Below are positions 57,749 to 64,000 of a DNA stretch of 64,000 bases, piece by piece. The translations under genes were made by a program, and so were the position numbers. Numbering within the stretch: position 1 is the stretch's first letter; each line of letters starts with the position of its first letter. The stretch lies in assembly GCA_964059195.1 (NCBI GenBank), contig CAXKWD010000009.1, positions 88,881,432-88,945,431 of the forward strand, given 5' to 3'. The notes beneath the pieces were generated by a model. That model ran no database searches. It was not told the DNA's origin and saw only the letters and a list, made by a program, of their open reading frames with translations. This DNA is from Ectobius pallidus (lineage: Eukaryota > Arthropoda > Insecta > Blattodea > Ectobiidae).

Positions 57749-57978
57749 CATTAAAGCAATTTGATACAGCATTAGCATGAACCAATCTCCTCGTTGTGGG
57801 CAACTGTATTGGAATGGTAAACCCGCTTGCTGGGGATTACAATGTGGACTATATGCATCATGTTGTGAAGCCTGCATGCCATGGTTGGACCACGGCCATA
57901 TGTCACTTGTACAGATGGAATTATTGTCTCCATCCGAGCTAGTCTCTGTTGTACCACCATTAGGTCTCTTCACTTTGC
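57749..57978 (-). CDS. Candidate coding exon (unassigned)
   Basis: On the minus strand an acceptor (CTTTTTAATAACCAG) opens at 57978, and the frame runs KVKRPNGGTTETSSDGDNN, then SICTSDIWPWSNHGMQASQH and PHCNPQQAGLPFQYSCPQRG. A possible donor (AATG|GTTAGA) is at 57748; without it the frame stops at 57734. The patch is much richer in GC than its AT-rich neighbours, and the peptide is Ser/Thr/Asn/Gln-rich like a disordered or cytoplasmic tail. Two other frames are partly open. I cannot name the protein. Confidence 0.4.
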
Positions 57979-57984
57979 CTGGTT

Positions 57985-60840
57985 ATTAAAAAGATTTTCA
58001 CCTATTACAGTTATCTAATCAAACATTAGAATTACATTATGAAAATATGTGATATAACGCCATTTAAAAATCCCACAAGAGAGATCGTAGGCTATTATGT
58101 AATACACTTAACTAAAATAGTGGTACATTCTATACTGAGCAACATATTTATATGAAATTTTGTACAGTGATAGTTTACTTCATGCTCATTAATGTGGTAG
58201 GTAAGAAATTTAAATCTTTGTTGCATTAAGGAAATACTTTTTTAATCGAATCGTATCAAAAAACACATGATTTGTTAAAAAATATTAAGGTAGGCCTAAT
58301 ATGCTTTGACTTTTTTGCCTTATCTAAGACCTAACCACACTCAAACCTTTCAGGTGCAATGAGGTAAGTTTTACAACTTTTTAAACTTACATTAACAAAT
58401 AATAATAATAATAATAACAATAATAATAACAACAATAACAATTGAAATTTGCACTACTATACAGACTAAAATGTTTATTTCGCAATTTAATCCCTCTCTG
58501 TGTAATTTAGCTTCTAAAGCATGATAAACGAAGTGAGCCTACAAAAGTTCATGCAAATTGGACCAATAGGTTCAAAGCTATGTTTAACGTTGCCAAAAAA
58601 AAACAACAATTAGGGAAAGAACTAATGTTGAAATAAAATTTGGTTTTTATACGATTTTTCAGTCTTGAGCTATGGTGTTCACAGGCACACTGACAGATTC
58701 AAATATACATTTTTCTGAAAATTGTATTTTTTGATTCAGGTTTCTCAAAACGTGTATTAATGCTAGAAACTCGATATCGGATTTCAGGATCGAATACAAT
58801 AGGCTACTTCTTCTACCTATAGTACTTTTGTTACTGACAGAGAAAATAAAAAAAATAGCATCAAATGAATTCACTATTGATCGGACAGCATTCCCCATTA
58901 CCGTATTCTGTCTTTGCTTTTGGAGGGCACTCCCCAAATGACCTGGTCTAAATATACATTCACAAATGTAACTGCATTGTTAATAAACTTTATAAACCTA
59001 AACATTTTATAAATGATTACCATTGTTTTTCTTGAAAGTCATCTTCCCTTAGGGTAATAAATTTAAAAAATATATTGCTATATGTCCTACTTACCAGTTT
59101 AGAGAGATATTACTGACAACCATATAAAATGTAACAGTGAGAGAGGCCGTAGGCCTACTTTTAAAAAAATGGACATTTAATTACCCTTTTAGTTAACGAC
59201 GGGTGGAATGCTATTTTATTCGAGAAATTAAACTGAAATCAAATATAATAGATAGTAAGGTAAGGTCATTTTGTCGCACATTCTACAAATAGGCTCTCAT
59301 ATTGGAGAACATGCTAATCCCTTTATGTTATTATCAGACGATCCAATTTTATACTAATTACAGCGACTGAAGGTACACTTTGAACGAAACTACCGTTTTT
59401 GCAATTAACTTTCCAAGCAAAAATTAAAGTCAAAGGAAATGTAATAACCATCTATTGATATGTGGTAATATGATTCGTTGAATTTTACGCTTAACTGACT
59501 TAAAAATTGTGTTACGCTTATTAATTTTACATTAAATCCGTTAATAAAATAGGGGCGGCTGTTGTAGTCATATGTCAGAAATAAACGAATTTAATTGTTT
59601 TACTTTTCTTTCTGTTCCTTCTGTGTGGATAATCCTAAGAGGGTATACATAAATATATAATTTCATCTGTGTGTTCCAATTTACAGCAAATGACTGATTT
59701 ATAGGACCCATAAATTTTGGAATTTCTGAATTTTCAATGAAAATGAAACTGTCTTATGGCTTGAGCATATGTGGGATGTTTCTTCAACGGTTCGTATGTT
59801 CAATAAGTAGCTATTAGGCCTAATCATTATAACTATGAAAAACATACGCAGTCTTCAATCGGTAGTAATGTGATATTAATGACTGTAAACATGTTCCTTT
59901 TCATAGTTTACTTGCACAGTCTCATACCGAAATTAATAATTTAATTTTGATTAGTAATTAGAATATCATTTTAAAAATATACAAATGAAGTCAATAATAA
60001 TACATATGTTGTATATATTTTTATATTATTAAATAAATAAATATATGAAATACACGCAGTCTTGAAACCAAAGTTACACGCCCTAACGATCACGGAAATA
60101 CGCGATTGATACTTAGTTTTTTTTTTCATCTATGGCCAGTTCAATTTTCACCGAGTGAACATAAATATAATATAATCAAAATTAGTGAAATTTATACAAA
60201 AATATGTATCCTAAATATTAAAATGTAGGTAAACAAGTAATAATAAAAAGATATGGATGTAACAATCTTTCATATGAAGTAGCCTATGATTTTAAAGCAC
60301 ATTAATACAGAAAAAATTGAACACTCATTACTTTATAAGAGAAATTTACTGTCACATGTTTCCATTTTAATATTTATTTATTTCTTTTAATATTCATCGA
60401 GTTTTTACATACATTTCTTTCCGATCATTTTAATAGTGCAAGTCAAAGTGATGAAATAATTATTGTAATAAATTCTGTGTTATGTTTCAATAATTAATAA
60501 ATGAACTAACATATTTAGGGTTCTAGTTCATTATTATTACTGAAATGTACTGGAATTAGTTCAAAAGTTTGAGTATGAGAACTGAAAAAAATCTATCGTC
60601 ATTTTCGATTAATAACTTACTTAAGACTGGTTTAATACTTAATTTTGTACAAAATGTTGAATGATACCTATAAAATTGCAATGATTACAAAATAGAGAAC
60701 TAAATGGTAAAATGAAATGATGGAAATATTTTTTCTCATCTCTAAACTAATATATTGGGGAACATTCCGAATATTAAGCTTTTGACTTTCCCTTGATATA
60801 CATTAATTTCATTATATTGAGTAAATAGGTTATTAGAATT
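57985..60840. other. AT-rich stretch, no gene seen
   Basis: An imperfect (TAA/CAA)n tract lies at 58396-58445. A 92-codon frame at 58659-58937 (minus) has no domain. The remainder is very AT-rich. Confidence 0.4.
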
Positions 60841-60845
60841 AGAAT

Positions 60846-60920
60846 TAGAATTGGTTTATTTTACCTGTTTGAATTAAGGCCATTAGGCCTTCTCTTCCAT
60901 TCAACCAGGATTAATACAAA
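60846..60920 (-). repeat. Retroposon 3' end
   Basis: On the minus strand CCTGGTTGAATGGAAGAGAA, GGCCTAATGGCCTTAATTC and AGGTAAAATAAACC match the ends at 44.4 and 55.2 kb. A GAATTA/TTAGAA tract (60834-60850) takes the place of the trinucleotide tail. Confidence 0.6.
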
Positions 60921-61365
60921 TGAACTTTACAATATTACAAAAGAACAAATATGATACAAGTACAATACAAAGTTACAAATACACAGGAATATGATTACAC
61001 TATTATTATTTAAGGCTTAAGAACTAGTTCTCTAGAGATAATACAACACACAAAAAAAATATGTTAAATAGTTTTCTACTTACTAAGATTTAAACTATTA
61101 CTAAAATATTAACTATTACTAAGAAATATAATGTGAAAGCAAAATTAAAAGTTAAAAATGAAAAGTTGTGGATAGTTGGAATCACTTATAGTATTTAGTT
61201 ATGTGATGATTTATTGTTATTAATGTGAAACCAAGTCCCTAACTATGGCATCACTGGTCAGCTTACGTAAGAATTGTATTTATTATGAGTAATTCTTTGT
61301 TATAATAATATTATCTCTTTTCAAAATATACTCCTTTGATGAGAATAATATAGGAGAAAAATTCC

Positions 61366-61438
61366 TCCGACACTGGGACTTGAACCTAGGACCTTTGGCT
61401 AATCGCGTCAATGCTCTACCAGCTGAGATAAGCCGGAG
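61366..61438 (-). repeat. tRNA-like core, unit 1
   Basis: On the minus strand CTCCGGCTTATCTCAGCTGG (A box), GGTTCAAGTCC (B box) and a closing GTCGGAG pair into a near-complete cloverleaf. The anticodon-loop position reads GAT, but U33 is C and D-stem pairing is incomplete. Promoter-like rather than a functional tRNA. Confidence 0.7.
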
Positions 61439-61679
61439 TTCTATTCACAGCGCTAGATGGAACCTCTTTTCTATGACTGATTGCCCTAATGGTCTACCTC
61501 ACAGACAGACAAGTTATGTCATATGCAGTACTGTGAGGCACACTAAGTAGTGATTTTTGTGACCGGCCTCCCACTGTTATTGTACAGTTAACATACAAGA
61601 TTGATATATAAGTATTCATGAACCACAGATAATTGTCTCTGTTGGACATTACATGAGAATATTATAGGTGAAAAATTCC

Positions 61680-61752
61680 TCCGACACTGGGACTTGAACC
61701 TAGGACCTTTGGCTATTCGCGTCAATGCTCTACCAGCTGAGATAAGCCGGAG
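61680..61752 (-). repeat. tRNA-like core, unit 2
   Basis: Nearly identical to unit 1, but the anticodon-loop position reads GAA. Same A and B boxes. Confidence 0.7.
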
Positions 61753-62130
61753 TTCTATTCACAGCGCTAGATGGAACCTCTTTTCTATGACTGATTGCCC
61801 TAATGGTCTACCTCACAGACAGACAAGTTATGTCATATGCAGTACTGTGAGGCACACTAAGTAGTGTTTTTTGTGACCGGGCTCCCACTGTTATTGTACA
61901 GTTAACATATTCTCATGTAATGTCCAACAGAGACAATTATCTGTGGTTCATGAATACTTATATATCTATCTTGTATGTTAACTGTACAATAACAGTGGGA
62001 GCCCGGTCACAAAAATCACTACTCAGTGTGCCTCACAGTACTGCATATGACATAACTTGTCTGTTTGTGAGGTAGACCATTAGGGTAATCAGTCATAGGA
62101 GAGAGGTTCCATCTGGCGCTGTGAATTGGA

Positions 62131-62207
62131 CTCCGGCTTAGCTCAGTTGGTAGAGCATTGGTGCGAATAGCAAAAGGTCCTGGGTTCAAGTCCCACTGTC
62201 GAAGGAA
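62131..62207 (+). repeat. tRNA-like core, unit 3 (inverted)
   Basis: CTCCGGCTTAGCTCAGTTGG has a perfect D-arm (GCTC/GAGC), and GGGTTCAAGTCCC gives the B box. This copy is closest to a real tRNA, though the anticodon stem is mismatched and the acceptor stem incomplete. Confidence 0.7.
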
Positions 62208-62294
62208 TTTTTCTCCTATAATATTCTCATGTAATGTCCAACAGAGACAATTGTCTGTGTTTCTTGAATACTTATATATCTATACTCCTTTGAA

Positions 62295-62760
62295 ATTTGT
62301 ACAATTTTATTTCTTACAGCAAAATGATATAATTATAATAAAATATACAGTGATTTAATAATGAATAAAGTAATAAAACATTTTTTAGCTAATTTTCAAA
62401 TTATCTTTTGGTGGAGTATTCACAGTTTACTTTTCAAAACTATGCCCAGTTTTGATTACTACATTCATTAAAATTTTGTACACGCGGCTCAATACTGTAG
62501 GAACTTGTCCTCTTTTAACATTTGAAAATTTCTTGGCAATAAAAATAGGGAAATGTAATTTAAAAGTTCGCATGCAGGGAGAATTTAACACAGTAGTCAT
62601 TTAAATATGACTAAATTAAACCACTTTCTATTTTCGTACAACTTCATAACTTTTCAGTTTGTTGACTGAACATCGGAACATCTAACACAAAAAATGAATG
62701 CTTGACCCAAAATTCACCAACATGCAAGTCTTAAGCGGATTATATATAATATTTATGTAG
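62295..62760. other. AT-rich stretch, no gene seen
   Basis: Nothing recognisable. Confidence 0.35.
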
Positions 62761-62786
62761 GTATGTTAGACTATTGAATGCCTTAA

Positions 62787-63280
62787 ATGTGCAGAGAAAA
62801 TGAAACCTGGGTTCATATCTTGTCGGGATGTGGAGTTACAGAGCGCTGGAGAGTTATGATGCTACCCGACAAATTTTTAAACTCGCAAAGAAGTAGGGAG
62901 GCATGTCTAAATCTATTACTGGATGAGCACAATTGGCATGGGATATGTAAATTTTTGCAGAAAGTTAGATGTGTAGGGAAAGCCTAGATTTGGAGAATTA
63001 AGAAAATCTAAGTGTTTTTTTTTGTTTTTGTTTGTTTTAATAATGTCTATGTGTATCTAGGATATATTTTACAGATTGGGGTGGGGGGTTACGACTGTAG
63101 ATGCTCGTAGGTGTGTAAATAATAGAATATAATTTTTTTAATTGAGTATTTTTATGGGTAATAATTTAAGTGTATGAAGTGAGCACGTATGGTCGACACC
63201 GACCAGTGCGCCGGTTAATGCTAATAATTTGGTTTATATGTAAGAATTTTTGTGAGCAATAAATATACATATACATATTC
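62787..63280 (+). pseudogene. LINE ORF2 C-terminus and 3' UTR
   Basis: The frame 62787-62987 reads MCRENETWVHILSGCG, then WRVMMLPDKFLN and NWHGICKFLQKVR, a C...H-x4-C knuckle and terminal helix as in insect LINE proteins. A stop (TAA) lies directly before the first ATG, so the copy is truncated or broken. It is followed by a poly-T-rich 3' region and an AATAAATATAC signal at ~63258. It resembles 50860-51092 in layout. Confidence 0.6.
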
Positions 63281-63344
63281 TGTTAAGATATTGATTATAA
63301 TTACTTTTTGTGCTACCGGTACCATAATATATTATTGTCCAATA

Positions 63345-63655
63345 GTGAGGCGTAAGAGATGCATTCGCTCCTCTCACTCAGCGGGCCCGGGTTCGATTCC
63401 TGGTCGGGACTAGTTACGTAGGTGGGGTTTTCTTCACCTGTAAGACGAATTTCAAGAGACCTTGTGGTACTCGGGTGTCATCTGGCCGTCATTATTTTCA
63501 TCTCATTCGCGCCTTGTTCGGAATAAGTGTGTGACTGGTATATGTCGTCCTATGCGATCGTGTTGTCTCGGAGGTGGTCGCGGCATTGAGCTGATCATTC
63601 ATCCTGGAGGCCCTCCCTGTCCTCGTCTGGTCAAAAAGATTGCGATCCAAATATA
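63345..63655 (+). mobile_element. tRNA-derived SINE, family 4, copy 2
   Basis: GCGTAAGAGATGCATTCGCT and a B box (CCGGGTTCGATTCCTGG) start the element. The body TTCTTCACCTGTAAGACGA, TCGCGCCTTGTTCGG-like words and GTGTTGTCTCGGAGGT match 21326-21660. The frame 63462-63731 is incidental. Confidence 0.8.
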
Positions 63656-63659
63656 CTCT

Positions 63660-64000
63660 CCGATATGTCGCGGGCCTGTAAGGCCCAGGTGGCGTGGGCC
63701 GTACAAACGTCCCTACAACGAGAAAGGTTAAACAAAGTGAAAGAAGATGAAGCTACTATATTATTACTATTAATGGAAATTTCAGCGTACAATAAAGAAA
63801 TGAAATTACAGGATGGAAACCCCTGCAATAAGATCCTTCTGTCAGGCATCAAATCAGAGTCATGGTACGTACTCTTCTATTGACGAAGAGGGAAATGAAG
63901 CTTTTGGAGAGTTGGTAGCACTGCGGACATGCAGGAGAGAGGGACAGAAAGAGAGATTAATGAAAAACTGTCAGCAGACAGATGAAGAGCGAGACTCGAC
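63660..64000 (+). other. Unassigned sequence at the window edge
   Basis: A GC-rich start (GCGGGCCTGTAAGGCCC, a small hairpin) is followed by a 72-codon frame (63665-63883) beginning MSRACKAQVAWAVQ. It could be the start of an exon or a repeat cut by the window end. No domain recognised. Confidence 0.2.

Larger units (their letters stand above)
61340..62280. mobile_element. Three-unit tRNA-like retroposon in a 13-bp target duplication
   Basis: TATACTCCTTTGA stands at 61327-61339 and 62281-62293. Inside are two direct units (61340-61654, 61655-61908), then one inverted unit (61909-62280). Each holds a tRNA-like core plus CAGCGCTAGATGGAACC, a CAGACAGACAAG segment and TGTTATTGTACAGTTAACATA. Unit 1 and unit 3 both contain the TGTCCAACAGAGACAAT end, which unit 2 lacks. 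The last two units can fold into a ~250-bp stem. Confidence 0.85.

Noticed and set aside
61366..62207. Functional tRNA genes
   Set aside because: Anticodon stems are mismatched, U33 is replaced, the copies sit inside a retroposon, and anticodons differ between near-identical units.
1..64000. Prokaryotic operons, CRISPR, endogenous virus or LTR element
   Set aside because: No gag/pol, capsid or LTR pairs, no spaced CRISPR repeats and no bacterial-type gene packing are visible.

Overview
This 64-kb window is AT-rich, non-coding-dominated genomic DNA of a eukaryote, almost certainly an insect. No intact protein-coding gene, rRNA or functional tRNA can be read in it. The evidence is the dense layering of SINEs with tRNA-like promoters, LINE 3' ends, mariner and hAT remnants, MITEs, microsatellites and a short satellite. 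The C-terminal LINE peptides at 12.7-12.9 and 37.9-38.2 kb (motifs such as EGKRPLGRP and AAMNLRVP) resemble proteins I associate with cockroaches and termites, so a blattodean is my best guess. That is an inference from memory, not a search.

Layout. 0-3.6 kb: head-to-tail copies of a repeat that starts with a GC-rich stem-loop; a recent ~1.5-kb duplication is visible, and one copy carries a 1.2-kb DNA transposon. 3.6-12 kb: low-complexity DNA, a SINE, a TIR element, a relative of the stem-loop repeat (9.6-10.5 kb) and a SINE with a 16-bp target duplication (11.05 kb). 12-20 kb: a small candidate coding exon (12.16 kb), LINE remnants on the minus strand (12.7, 15.8, 18.6-19.1 kb) and a hairpin at 14.9 kb. 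20-32 kb: a homeodomain-site-rich stretch, a 550-bp AT-rich tandem repeat, SINEs, TIR elements, a candidate 3' exon (25.6 kb), a head-to-head mariner palindrome (27 kb) and a mariner whose middle is replaced by a SINE (29.3-30.1 kb). 32-46 kb: a CpG-rich island, a ~92-bp satellite array (36.1-37.3 kb), a LINE fragment with an inserted 36-bp perfect palindrome, a possible X-box promoter (42.2 kb) and a SINE inserted in a palindrome (42.9 kb). 46-64 kb: a SINE split by a TA-flanked MITE, a foldback element (49.6-50.75 kb), a 43-bp-arm hairpin next to a hAT element with 8-bp target duplications (51.2-52.5 kb), a long inverted repeat, candidate exons (54.6 and 57.8 kb), a LINE fragment (55.3 kb), a three-unit tRNA-like retroposon flanked by 13-bp repeats (61.3-62.3 kb) and a LINE 3' end followed by a SINE.

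The candidate exons lie on both strands and their intron phases do not join into one gene. The window is best read as intergenic or long-intron DNA, with perhaps a few isolated exons of large genes. Its most readable content is transposon history: nested insertions, target-site duplications and inverted dimers. A palindromic octamer, TAGGCCTA, is also strikingly frequent across unrelated segments.
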